Assembly: GCA_017525525.1 (NCBI GenBank)
Contig: JAFXSQ010000066.1
Location: 40,639-104,638 of the forward strand
DNA: 64,000 nucleotides
Direction of reading: 5' to 3'
Source: Lachnospiraceae bacterium
Lineage (GTDB): Bacteria > Bacillota > Clostridia > Lachnospirales > Lachnospiraceae
How positions within the stretch are numbered: position 1 is the stretch's first letter; each line of letters opens with the position of its first letter. Of this stretch, positions 1-7,504 are shown piece after piece. The position numbers were made by a program, and so were the translations under genes. The notes beneath the pieces are model-generated. The model saw only the letters and a list, made by a program, of their open reading frames with translations. It was not told where the DNA came from and did not search any database.

Positions 1-2
1 CA

Positions 3-767
3 GAGTATTACAGCAAGGAGCACAGATTAAACCAGAAGGTCAAGAGCTCCATGACATATCCGAAGATACTCGGAGTGCTGATAGTTGTGGTCGTTATAGT
101 GATTATGGGCTTCGTGCTGCCGCAGTTTGATTCGCTGTTCGCGCAAATGGAATCGCTACCGACTGCGACTAAAATACTGATGGGCCTGAGTGATTTCGTG
201 TCGCATAAGTGGTATGTGCTGATATTCGCGGCAGTTGTTCTGTATATAGCGTTAAAGCTTGTGTTCTCGATACCCAAAGTAAAGTATTACAAGGACAAGT
301 TCGAGATACACATGCCGGTGCTCGGCAAGCTTAAGAAGATTATATATACGGCAAGGTTCGCAAGAACTCTTTCGAGCCTTTACTCGGCGGGTATTTCAAT
401 TCTGACCTGCCTTCAGATAGCGAAGACTACCATAGGCAATACTTATATAGAGAGCCAGTTTGATGATCTTATCGCGGCGATTCGTTCCGGTGAGACATTG
501 TCTACAGCGTTAGACAGAGTGGACGGCTTTACAAAGAAGCTTTCATCTACCGTTATGGTCGGGGAGGAGACAGGCTCGCTTGATTCCATGCTTATCTCCA
601 TAGCGGATCAGATGGATTACGAGTCGGAGATAGCCATAGGCAAGATGGTGGCCATGCTCGAGCCGCTTATGATAGTGGTTATGGCGGTAATAGTCGGGTT
701 TATCATGATTGCGGTTATACAGCCAATTTACGGCTCATATCAGTCAATTGCCGGTTCGGTAGGATAA
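3..767 (+). CDS. pilC: Type IV pilus platform protein PilC (GspF family), C-terminal part
   Basis: The reading frame is open to the window edge, so the 5' part is missing; the ATG at 51 lies inside the protein, because the codons before it already match the family (EYYSKEHRLNQKVKSSMTYP). About 254 residues are visible. PilC/GspF is the polytopic inner-membrane platform on which the PilB motor acts. Hydrophobic segments follow the family pattern: two near the start (around ILGVLIVVVVIVIMGF and WYVLIFAAVVLYIAL), a cytoplasmic second GspF domain with the GEETGSLDSML motif, and a last membrane helix near the C-terminus. It is followed 18 bp later by the pilM-like gene, so it is part of the same operon. 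Confident family call. Confidence 0.93.
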   Translation, partial: EYYSKEHRLNQKVKSSMTYPKILGVLIVVVVIVIMGFVLPQFDSLFAQMESLPTATKILMGLSDFVSHKWYVLIFAAVVLYIALKLVFSIPKVKYYKDKFEIHMPVLGKLKKIIYTARFARTLSSLYSAGISILTCLQIAKTTIGNTYIESQFDDLIAAIRSGETLSTALDRVDGFTKKLSSTVMVGEETGSLDSMLISIADQMDYESEIAIGKMVAMLEPLMIVVMAVIVGFIMIAVIQPIYGSYQSIAGSVG

Positions 768-785
768 CAGAGGGGAGAGAAAACG

Positions 786-2249
786 TTGAGTACAGTAATA
801 TACATATCCAATAAACAGATACAGATAGTCTCGGCGAAGGGCTCCGGCATGAGCGCAAGGCCTTCGGCGGCTTACATACTGCCGTCACCTGAGGGAAGCG
901 TTATCAACGGTATAGTCATGGATCCTGATTCGCTGGTTGCTTTCTTTAAGGAATTCTTTGAGCAGAGCAAGCTTCCGACTAAGGATGTTACCTTGGTTAT
1001 AAACAGCAGCAAGATTGCGGGCAAGCGTATAGAAATGCCTGCGATGAATCCTAAGAAGACCTTTGAATTCGTGACAAGGGAGTTCAACGACATCGACCGT
1101 GAGGAGATAGTTCCGGTGTTTGCATATACAACTCTTACCGCAGAGAAGGGCAGCAAGGTAAAGAGGGTTTACGCCGAGACGGTTGATGCGGATTTCATAA
1201 AGGATTATATAGACATCTTCAGTGAGATAGGCGTTACATTGAAGGGCATCTATTCGAGTGAAGGCACCATGATCAAGATGATTGAGCAGACCGCCGGAAA
1301 GCGCGGCAGGACCTTCGTGGTGCAGATTGCAGACGACAACATCCTTACAAATGTTCTCTGGGTCGACGGAAGCTTCTATTATTACTCGAGTCAGAGATGC
1401 TTTTCAGATCCGGGCACCGGTGAGTATATGGAGGAGTGCGTGAGGTCTCTTTCACAGCTCACTCAGTTCATGAAGGCGAATCAGATTGAGTCGCCAATAG
1501 AGAATATCTATGTGGGCGGTATGGGAAACTTAGACCTTAATACATACCAGATACTTACCCAGAGCTCCCGTATAGAGGCAAATGTAGAGTACTTCGACTG
1601 TGGACTTTCGGGTAAGGTAGGGCAGCAGTTCGACCTGACGACGGTTCTGCCGGCGCTTGCAGGTCTGTTCGGACAGGAAAAGACCAGTAACATGCTTACC
1701 AATTACTCGGTCAAGAAGTCCGAAAAACAGGTGGATGCTTTCTGGAAGAAGAGCTTTATCCTGATAGGCGCTGTTGCCGGAATTATGATAATTCTTACGG
1801 CATGGGCCATCTTCAACAAGCTTTCCACAAGCAGGAAGCTTGACGAGGTGAAGGAGTACAATGAAAGCCCTGCGGTTCAGATGCAGCTTGCGGCTTACAA
1901 GGTGGCGGTTGAGACCATAGCCACGGAGAGCGACAGATACGCAAGCTACAGCAACATCAAGAATGCGGTTGAGACCTATCCTATATTTAACAATAATCTT
2001 ATCTACCCCATTGAGGAATGCGCGGCGGGGTATGCAACCATAGAAATCACAAGCTTCGACGCCGTGGCCGGGGTTTTGAGCTTTACGGCAAACTCAGACA
2101 AGGTTGACGACATCAACAAATTCGTCGCCCGTCTTCAGGAGAATCCGATATTCAGTTCTGTATCCTACACCGGATACAGCCTGAACAGCACGGATAATAC
2201 CTGGGACATACATGTATCCTGCACACTTGCAGAGAGCGCGGGAAGGTAG
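786..2249 (+). CDS. pilM: PilM-PilN fusion, type IV pilus alignment protein
   Basis: A 487-residue protein starting at a TTG codon behind an AGGGGAGAG ribosome binding site. Residues 1 to about 315 look like the actin-like cytoplasmic ATPase PilM. A single membrane helix follows at about 324-343 (SFILIGAVAGIMIILTAWAI), and the last 145 or so residues resemble the periplasmic-type PilN domain. In Gram-negative systems PilM and PilN are separate proteins that bind each other, so a one-chain version is a natural simplification. It sits between pilC and a PilO-like gene, the expected order. The PilN assignment rests on topology and position more than on sequence motifs. The fusion itself is directly visible as one uninterrupted frame. 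Confidence 0.78.
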   Translation: MSTVIYISNKQIQIVSAKGSGMSARPSAAYILPSPEGSVINGIVMDPDSLVAFFKEFFEQSKLPTKDVTLVINSSKIAGKRIEMPAMNPKKTFEFVTREFNDIDREEIVPVFAYTTLTAEKGSKVKRVYAETVDADFIKDYIDIFSEIGVTLKGIYSSEGTMIKMIEQTAGKRGRTFVVQIADDNILTNVLWVDGSFYYYSSQRCFSDPGTGEYMEECVRSLSQLTQFMKANQIESPIENIYVGGMGNLDLNTYQILTQSSRIEANVEYFDCGLSGKVGQQFDLTTVLPALAGLFGQEKTSNMLTNYSVKKSEKQVDAFWKKSFILIGAVAGIMIILTAWAIFNKLSTSRKLDEVKEYNESPAVQMQLAAYKVAVETIATESDRYASYSNIKNAVETYPIFNNNLIYPIEECAAGYATIEITSFDAVAGVLSFTANSDKVDDINKFVARLQENPIFSSVSYTGYSLNSTDNTWDIHVSCTLAESAGR

Positions 2250-2256
2250 GTGACGG

Positions 2257-3108
2257 ATGATGCAGACACAGATGACAGAGAGAGATAAAAGACTTATAGT
2301 TATGCTTTCGATAATTGTCCTTGTTGTAGGCTTCGGCTGGTGGGGCATACGCCCGGCGTTGAAGGCAAACAAGGAAATGAAGGAGGAGCTTGAACAGCAG
2401 GAGAGCGAGCGTGAGATAAATGAGATGAAGCTTGCCAATCTTCCGATGTACGAAGCGGAAGCAGCGAGCTATGAAGAGCTTATTGCCGAAGAGAGAGTTA
2501 ACTTCTTCCCTATTATGGCGTCTAATGAGATAGACAGATACTTTACGGATATGATACTCTCCAAGGGACTTTCGTCTTACGACTTGACCATAAAAGTCGG
2601 AGCGGAGCCGGTGCCGGTTGAGCCTTATCAGTATTCAAAGCTTGCGGATCAGGTTGCCTTGGAGGCTATCGAGCTTGAATTGGGGAACACCTTAAGCACT
2701 GATGAAAACAGTAAAGAAAGCGAGGATAGTGAGGACAGTGAGGACAGCGAGTCATCGGGAGATGGGTTAGAGGATCCCTTTGCATATACATCTTCCCTGG
2801 CGTTTAATTCAGAGATATACGGCGTAGATGTGACCTTAAGGCTTGCGGGAGATATAGACAAGCTAAAAGCGCTTATAGAGGAACTTTCAACCTCGGAGAA
2901 AAAGCTGCTTGTGAGAAACTGCGTGTGGAGCGAGGAGATATCCATGGTCAATGATTACAGCGGTTACTCAAGCAGCGATGATGAGGAAGAGGACGAGGAT
3001 GATGCTCCGGTTGCACTCATGAAGTCCACGACTGTATTGAATATAAATCTGACCATGTATATGTGCGATCAGACAGACAATAGTGAGAATGCTTCAGCTG
3101 ATGAATAA
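2257..3108 (+). CDS. PilO-like membrane protein of the pilus alignment subcomplex
   Basis: A 283-residue protein with a short cytoplasmic N-terminus, one membrane helix at about residues 12-30, a coiled-coil stretch (KANKEMKEELEQQESE) and an extracellular domain. That is the bitopic architecture of PilO, which dimerises with PilN. Two very acidic low-complexity inserts, of Glu/Asp/Ser near residue 150 and of Asp/Glu near residue 245, are not typical of PilO. The position directly after the PilM-PilN fusion (7 bp gap) and before pilB supports the role. Sequence alone would not identify it, so no symbol is given. An ATG three bases downstream is an equally possible start. Confidence 0.6.
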   Translation: MMQTQMTERDKRLIVMLSIIVLVVGFGWWGIRPALKANKEMKEELEQQESEREINEMKLANLPMYEAEAASYEELIAEERVNFFPIMASNEIDRYFTDMILSKGLSSYDLTIKVGAEPVPVEPYQYSKLADQVALEAIELELGNTLSTDENSKESEDSEDSEDSESSGDGLEDPFAYTSSLAFNSEIYGVDVTLRLAGDIDKLKALIEELSTSEKKLLVRNCVWSEEISMVNDYSGYSSSDDEEEDEDDAPVALMKSTTVLNINLTMYMCDQTDNSENASADE

Positions 3109-3153
3109 GAGGCGGAAGAAGAATCTTATAAAACAGGGGAGTAAAACAAGACT

Positions 3154-4839
3154 ATGGAATTAAAAAGAAACAACGCCATCAGAATAGGAGATGTGCTTAA
3201 GGAGTTCGGCTATGTAACCGACGAGCAGATAGGCGAGGCGATAGCCTACCAGAAGGAGAATAAGGGTGTTCTGCTCGGCGGTGCGCTGATTGCTCTCGGG
3301 TTCATAAACGAGCGTCAGATGCTTGATGCCCTCGGCCGAAGGCTTGACCACGAGGTTGTAAATGTGGGTGACCTTACGGTTGACATCAAGGTTGTGGAGA
3401 AGATCCCCAAGGCCCTCGCCGAGAAGTACTGCATGCTTCCTTACGCGGAGGACGAGCAGTCCCTTTATCTTCTGGTAAATGATCCGCTGAACTTCTACGG
3501 TATAGAGGATATCCGTCAGATAACCGGTGCCCATTTGGAGATAAAGCTTTGCGAAAAGGCACAGCTCGAGAATGCGATACAGTACTACTATTCCGAGGTC
3601 AGCGCAAGAAAGGCTGCGGACAAGGCTGCTAAGAATTCGAGCTTTACAGAGGAGATAGTCGAGGTCAATGTTGAGGATGCCGATGACGACACTCCTATCA
3701 TCAACCTTTTAAACAGCCTTATCATAAGAGCCTACAACTCAAATGTATCGGATGTGCACATCGAACCCTTCGAGACCCACACCTCGGTCCGTATGCGTAT
3801 GGACGGTGTCATAACCGACATCATGCAGCTCCAAAAGAGCATACACAATTCACTTATCGCCCGTATAAAGATACTTGGTGATCTGGACATAGCGGAGCGC
3901 CGTATCCCGCAGGACGGACACTTCAGGACGAGCATAGAGGGAACGAGCTTAAACATCCGTGTGTCCGTTATCCCCACAGTATTTGGAGAAAAGGCGGTCT
4001 TGAGGCTTCTTGCTTCGGCGGCGACCATAGATAATTCCGGTACATTTGGTATGAAGGAAAAGAATTATCAGCTTGTGTCGAAGATGCTCAACTCGCCGAA
4101 CGGCATCATATACGTGACGGGACCTACCGGTTCAGGTAAGTCTACCACGCTCTACATGATACTTGAAGCCCTGTCGAAGAGGGCGGTGAATATATCAACC
4201 ATAGAAGACCCTGTGGAGAAGAATGTGGCGAAGCTCAACCAGATGCAGGTGAACAACACTGCGGGACTTACCTTCGAGGTTGGATTAAGAGCTCTGCTCC
4301 GTCAGGATCCGGATATCATCATGGTAGGTGAGACGCGTGACAACGAGACTGCGGCAATTTCCGTCAGAGCGGCTATCACGGGTCACCTGGTTCTTTCCAC
4401 GCTCCACACCAACGATGCCGCATCCTCTGTCGTCAGACTTGTGGACATGGGCATAGAGCCTTTCATGCTTGCGAATTCACTCGTCGGAGTTATAGCCCAG
4501 AGGCTTGTGAGAAAGGTGTGTCCTTTCTGCTCCACCTGGGGGGAGATGACCGACCGGGAGGCAGACATAGCAGGCAAGCGCTTTCCGCAGGTTAAGCACG
4601 CTGTAGGCTGCGCCCAGTGCAACAACACCGGTTACAAGGGACGTATATCGATCCATGAGATCCTGCCTATAGACAAGCCAATCAGAGCCATGATCTCGGC
4701 AAATGCAACCGCTGAAGAGATCAAGGACTACGGCCGTAAAGAACTCGGCATGCTTACCCTGAAGGAGAGTGCTCTTGAGCTTGTGGAGGAGGGCATGACC
4801 ACGGTGGATGAGCTTGTGAAGGTTGCGTACTACGACTAA
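3154..4839 (+). CDS. pilB: Type IV pilus extension ATPase PilB
   Basis: A 561-residue GspE/PilB motor that powers pilin polymerisation. The N-terminal 110 or so residues form an MshEN-like domain with two similar motifs (RIGDVLKEFGYV and LLGGALIALGFI); in MshE such motifs bind c-di-GMP. The ATPase core has Walker A GPTGSGKST at about 323-331, the Walker B-type segment DPDIIMVGETRD, and the His-box HLVLSTLHTNDAA. A four-cysteine zinc site (C456, C459, C486, C489) is typical of PilB and absent from the retraction motor PilT. No pilT is in the window, though it could lie upstream. A 46 bp gap with AGGGGAG precedes the ATG. Confidence 0.95.
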   Translation: MELKRNNAIRIGDVLKEFGYVTDEQIGEAIAYQKENKGVLLGGALIALGFINERQMLDALGRRLDHEVVNVGDLTVDIKVVEKIPKALAEKYCMLPYAEDEQSLYLLVNDPLNFYGIEDIRQITGAHLEIKLCEKAQLENAIQYYYSEVSARKAADKAAKNSSFTEEIVEVNVEDADDDTPIINLLNSLIIRAYNSNVSDVHIEPFETHTSVRMRMDGVITDIMQLQKSIHNSLIARIKILGDLDIAERRIPQDGHFRTSIEGTSLNIRVSVIPTVFGEKAVLRLLASAATIDNSGTFGMKEKNYQLVSKMLNSPNGIIYVTGPTGSGKSTTLYMILEALSKRAVNISTIEDPVEKNVAKLNQMQVNNTAGLTFEVGLRALLRQDPDIIMVGETRDNETAAISVRAAITGHLVLSTLHTNDAASSVVRLVDMGIEPFMLANSLVGVIAQRLVRKVCPFCSTWGEMTDREADIAGKRFPQVKHAVGCAQCNNTGYKGRISIHEILPIDKPIRAMISANATAEEIKDYGRKELGMLTLKESALELVEEGMTTVDELVKVAYYD

Positions 4840-4924
4840 TCGTGAACATTTTGTGAAGAGCGTTAATGTACTTCGTACATATGACGATATATAAACTGAA
4901 AGTAACCCGGAGGCGGCATTTGCT

Positions 4925-4995
4925 TTGTGCAATGTGACAATATTGTATAAAATAGATAAAACAACTTGTCAATTATGCACAAGATATGCTATAAT
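4925..4995 (+). promoter_or_regulatory. Promoter region of the major pilin gene
   Basis: The main candidate is a sigma-A promoter with TTGTCA at 4966-4971, an 18 bp spacer and TATAAT at 4990-4995, carrying an extended -10 (TGC before TATAAT). The segment ACTTGT at 4964-4969, six bases, then TGCACAAG at 4976-4983 recurs almost exactly in front of the CBM6 gene. A second, upstream candidate is TTGTGC at 4925-4930, 17 bp, TAAAAT at 4948-4953. A separate promoter between pilB and the pilin gene fits the need for far more pilin than motor. A small ATGTAC-TTC-GTACAT hairpin lies just after pilB; there is no clear terminator. Confidence 0.72.
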
Positions 4996-5044
4996 AATCA
5001 ATTAAGAGAGGCTTTATCATTTCATTTCAAGGAGGAAAAAAACT

Positions 5045-5545
5045 ATGAAGAAAAAAGATCAAAACAAAGGCTTCACTCTCGTAGAACTTATCGTTGTACT
5101 TGTAATCCTGGCAATTCTTGCCGCTATTCTTGTACCGGCATTGCTGGGATATATAGACAGTGCGAAGTCAAAGCAGACTGTGCTTAATGCGAAGAGTGCA
5201 TTGACGGCAGCTCAGGCAGAGATGAGTAATATCTATGCAACTAAGGAAGAGCTTCCAAGTGCCATAGAGAATGCTGTTCATACAACGAGTATATCTAATA
5301 TGGCAGATTTTGCATCTATAGGCATGACAGGTACGGATTCTAAGTTTGAAGTTGCATGTGGAGCAGGTTTTACAAATGCAGCAGCAAAGAAGACCGAGCA
5401 CGAAGCATACACTATTAAATGGGCTCATTATAAAGACACTTCAGGGGAGCTGTACTTTAATGGTAGTGAGTGGCTTGAAACAACTACTGCTCCTGCGACT
5501 CCGTCCGGCGCAACTGTATTCCAGATTTATCCTGCAAAGAATTAA
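5045..5545 (+). CDS. Type IV major pilin-like protein (class III signal)
   Basis: A 166-residue prepilin with a short basic leader, MKKKDQNKG, cleaved before F10 by a prepilin peptidase. Glu at +5 (E14) is present, followed by the hydrophobic assembly helix FTLVELIVVLVILAILAAIL. The globular part is small (about 120 residues), with few motifs and two cysteine-free ends. The start has an excellent AAGGAGG 8 bp upstream. Its own strong promoter and terminator mark it as a highly expressed, monocistronic gene next to the pil operon. No processing enzyme (PilD) is seen here. Variable C-terminal domains prevent a narrower name. Confidence 0.9.
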   Translation: MKKKDQNKGFTLVELIVVLVILAILAAILVPALLGYIDSAKSKQTVLNAKSALTAAQAEMSNIYATKEELPSAIENAVHTTSISNMADFASIGMTGTDSKFEVACGAGFTNAAAKKTEHEAYTIKWAHYKDTSGELYFNGSEWLETTTAPATPSGATVFQIYPAKN

Positions 5546-5621
5546 AACGTTGGATAGAATGTTTGGATAGATTAGTTTCACTAACATTTCGACAACCACA
5601 TTTATGAAAAAACTATAAACG

Positions 5622-5651
5622 AAAATCCCGGCTTCCTCGGCCGGGATTTTT
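5622..5651 (+). terminator. Intrinsic terminator of the pilin gene
   Basis: Stem AATCCCGGC (5624-5632) with GCCGGGATT (5640-5648) around a 7-base loop, then a run of T. The 29 bp from 5624 to 5652 recur without change at 6260-6288. Confidence 0.92.
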
Positions 5652-5652
5652 G

Positions 5653-5682
5653 TTGACATTATTAGTGTGACATAGGTATAAT
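5653..5682 (+). promoter_or_regulatory. Promoter of the toxin-antitoxin pair
   Basis: TTGACA at 5653-5658 and TATAAT at 5677-5682 with an 18 bp spacer, close to consensus. The -35 box begins inside the T-tract of the pilin terminator. Transcription would start only some 25 bases before the chosen toxin start. Confidence 0.8.
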
Positions 5683-5714
5683 TACAGGTAGTAAGCATGA
5701 TAAAGGATGCGGTT

Positions 5715-6032
5715 ATGTATTCTATAGACCAGTTTAGACAGTTGAATAAGGAAGAAAATATACTCTTGACACAGCATTCAAGGATTCGCTTGGCAGAACG
5801 AAGAATAACTATAGCGGATATTATGGGTGCGATAGAGTCAGGCCAAATAATTGAGGATTATCAAGATGATTTTCCTTTTCCCAGTTGTTTGATATTTGGC
5901 AATTCAAAAGGCAGAGTTTTGCATGTTTGTGCAAGTATTGATGAGGGCTATATTTATTTGATAACTGCTTACGAACCTGATTTGGAGCGTTGGCAGGAAG
6001 ATTATAAAACAAGGAGAGTGATAGAGGAATGA
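5715..6032 (+). CDS. DUF4258-type putative toxin
   Basis: A protein of about 105 residues beginning MYSIDQFRQL. I chose the ATG at 5715 because an AAAGGA lies 7-8 bp upstream; the in-frame ATG at 5697 has no ribosome binding site. It has the DUF4258 pattern: TQHSRIRLAERRI near the N-terminus, then PFPSCLIFG, GRVLHV and ITAYEPDLERW-DYKTR at the C-terminus. DUF4258 proteins commonly occur upstream of YgiT-type zinc-finger antitoxins and are regarded as RelE/MqsR-like toxins. The stop overlaps the next start (ATGA), so the two are translationally coupled. Codon use is richer in TTG and more AT-biased than the neighbours, suggesting acquisition. Toxicity is inferred from family context only. Confidence 0.75.
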   Translation: MYSIDQFRQLNKEENILLTQHSRIRLAERRITIADIMGAIESGQIIEDYQDDFPFPSCLIFGNSKGRVLHVCASIDEGYIYLITAYEPDLERWQEDYKTRRVIEE

Positions 6033-6256
6033 AATGTATCAGATGCGGAAAAGAAGTATATACAAGTACAACAACTGAAGCAATAGAGTATGATTTTGGG
6101 GTATTGGTAGTTAGAAAGGTTCCATGTTACAAGTGTAAAGAGTGTGATGAGATTATACTGACGGGAGACGTTGTTGCAAAGCTTGAAAAGATAACCGAGA
6201 CAATGAGAAAGCTTGCAAATGATGTTTCTGTTGTAGATTTTTCAAAAGCAGCATAA
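6029..6256 (+). CDS. YgiT-type zinc-finger antitoxin (MqsA N-terminal-like)
   Basis: A 75-residue protein with paired cysteine motifs, CIRC near residue 3 and CYKCKEC near residue 34, that form the zinc ribbon of YgiT/MqsA N-terminal domains. The middle strand (YDFGVLVVRKVPCYKC) and the ILTGDVVAKLE segment match the family. It lacks the C-terminal helix-turn-helix of full-length MqsA, so its role in DNA binding is uncertain. It overlaps the DUF4258 gene by 4 bp in the toxin-first order seen in mqsRA. It ends 3 bp before a terminator identical to that of the pilin gene. Confidence 0.75.
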   Translation: MKCIRCGKEVYTSTTTEAIEYDFGVLVVRKVPCYKCKECDEIILTGDVVAKLEKITETMRKLANDVSVVDFSKAA

Positions 6257-6259
6257 GTT

Positions 6260-6288
6260 AATCCCGGCTTCCTCGGCCGGGATTTTTG
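6260..6288 (+). terminator. Terminator of the toxin-antitoxin pair, exact copy of the pilin terminator
   Basis: The 29 bp are identical to 5624-5652 (stem AATCCCGGC/GCCGGGATT, T-tract). Sequences on either side differ, so the copy is limited to the terminator. Confidence 0.9.
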
Positions 6289-6337
6289 ATTTTGTGAAAT
6301 ATGAAATATGAATGTTTTATACAAAAGAGACAATAAA

Positions 6338-6368
6338 ACTTGTAAAAAGTGCACAAGTATGATAAAAT
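6338..6368 (+). promoter_or_regulatory. Promoter of the CBM6 gene, pilin-promoter-like
   Basis: TTGTAA at 6340-6345, a 17 bp spacer, TAAAAT at 6363-6368 with an extended -10 TGA. ACTTGT at 6338-6343 and TGCACAAG at 6350-6357 have the same spacing (6 bp) as in the pilin promoter. ACTTGT and ACAAGT here also form an inverted repeat, so an operator is possible. Confidence 0.7.
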
Positions 6369-6418
6369 GTCAACTTAGTAGGGAACATTTTGATTTCGAA
6401 ACAAAGGAGGAAAAACTT

Positions 6419-7294
6419 ATGAGGAAAACAGGAAAAAGGATAGCGGCATTTTGCCTTGCTGTAATTATGGCTTTTGTCCTGAGTGTAGTTGTTATTGATC
6501 CGATTGATACCGGGGCAGCAATTTCTCCGTATACTTTGAGAGCTTCAGGGGAATTCAGCAAGCAGAATGGCGGCGTAGCTAAAGAGAATCACGGTAAATT
6601 TATGGGAATTACAGGTATTGATAACGGCGACTGGGTATGCTACTCGGGAATGAATTTCTCGAGCGGAGCAAAGAAGTTTATAGTTCGTTATACCAAGGGG
6701 ACATCATCAAGCGCTACAACGGTTTGTCTTAAGGTCAGAGTAGGCAGCCCGACAGGAAAGATTATCGCTTCGGTTAATCTTTCAACCAAGACGGGAAAGT
6801 CATGGGAGACAAAGGAAGCTACGGTTAATGAGTATGGCCAGACCTTGATTGGAACATATGATGTGTATCTTACATTTGTTGTAGGTAAGGGTATTGAGGA
6901 GCATATTGGCGATGCTACACCGCGCCTTGACATCGGCAAGTTCCAGTTTACCAAGAAGACCGGTGGTGTGGTGAACAGCAGTCAGGCAAAGTCCTCCATC
7001 ACAAGCACGGCTTTTAAAGAGTGGGATCAGTATGGTGAGCCGGTTCATCTGCTTAAGTGGAGTTCAGCTTCGGGCGTTACCGGTTATGAGCTTGCAGCCT
7101 GTGAGAAGTCGAATTTCAGTTCAAAGGTATACAAGGAACAGTTTACAGGTACTTCCTGCAATCTGTATCTTGCTCAGGGACAGGTATGGTATGTACGTGT
7201 CAGGACCTACAAGAAATCCGGAAGTCTGACGGTGTACAGCAATTGGAGCAATACTGTTAAGGTTACGGGTAAAACAGGTCATGCGGTAGGTTAA
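6419..7294 (+). CDS. Secreted CBM6-like and fibronectin type III protein
   Basis: A 291-residue secreted protein. The ATG at 6419 follows AAAGGAGG; the frame is open further upstream but lacks a start signal there. Residues 1 to about 33 form a signal peptide (basic MRKTGKR, then a hydrophobic core). Residues about 40-180 match carbohydrate-binding module family 6, with the typical GDWVCYSG near residue 68, FSSGAKKF, a PTGKIIASVNL strand and YDVYLTF. Residues about 195-285 look like a fibronectin-III domain (LKWSSASGVTGYEL, WYVRVRTYKKSG). There is no catalytic domain and no sortase or S-layer anchor. Its promoter resembles the pilin promoter, which hints at a shared function, perhaps adhesion to polysaccharide. 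Ligand unknown. Confidence 0.8.
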   Translation: MRKTGKRIAAFCLAVIMAFVLSVVVIDPIDTGAAISPYTLRASGEFSKQNGGVAKENHGKFMGITGIDNGDWVCYSGMNFSSGAKKFIVRYTKGTSSSATTVCLKVRVGSPTGKIIASVNLSTKTGKSWETKEATVNEYGQTLIGTYDVYLTFVVGKGIEEHIGDATPRLDIGKFQFTKKTGGVVNSSQAKSSITSTAFKEWDQYGEPVHLLKWSSASGVTGYELAACEKSNFSSKVYKEQFTGTSCNLYLAQGQVWYVRVRTYKKSGSLTVYSNWSNTVKVTGKTGHAVG

Positions 7295-7305
7295 TTAAAG
7301 AGACC

Positions 7306-7339
7306 AAAGTCCTGGCGGTAAAACGCCGGGACTTTTTTT
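7306..7339 (+). terminator. Terminator of the CBM6 gene
   Basis: Stem AAAGTCCTGGCG with CGCCGGGACTTT (one mismatch) around a short loop, followed by seven T. Confidence 0.9.
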
Positions 7340-7347
7340 GGAAGATT

Positions 7348-7459
7348 CTTCCTGTTGCTTCGCAAGCCCTCGCATTTCGTCATAAGGGGTACCGCTTGCG
7401 GTGGATTCCTTATGACATCGAAGGCCGGCACCTCAACGCTTCGCATTGAGGTCTGCGTC
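7348..7459. repeat. Palindromic-module repeat, inverted partner of 13557-13668
   Basis: These 112 bp are the exact reverse complement of 13557-13668. Two hairpins lie inside: a GTCATAAGG...CCTTATGAC palindrome and a CCTCAA-cgcttcgca-TTGAGG hairpin. The following bases to about 7480 (GCGCTCAGAATGACAC) belong to a second repeat family also seen at 9412, 39041 and elsewhere. Confidence 0.9.
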
Positions 7460-7504
7460 GCTGCGCTCAGAATGACACAGTAAAGGAAAATCAGGAGACA
7501 TATT

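Noticed and set aside
5697-5714. Upstream ATG of the DUF4258 gene
   Set aside because: It is in frame but has no ribosome binding site, whereas ATG 5715 has AAAGGA at good spacing and fits the usual N-terminus.
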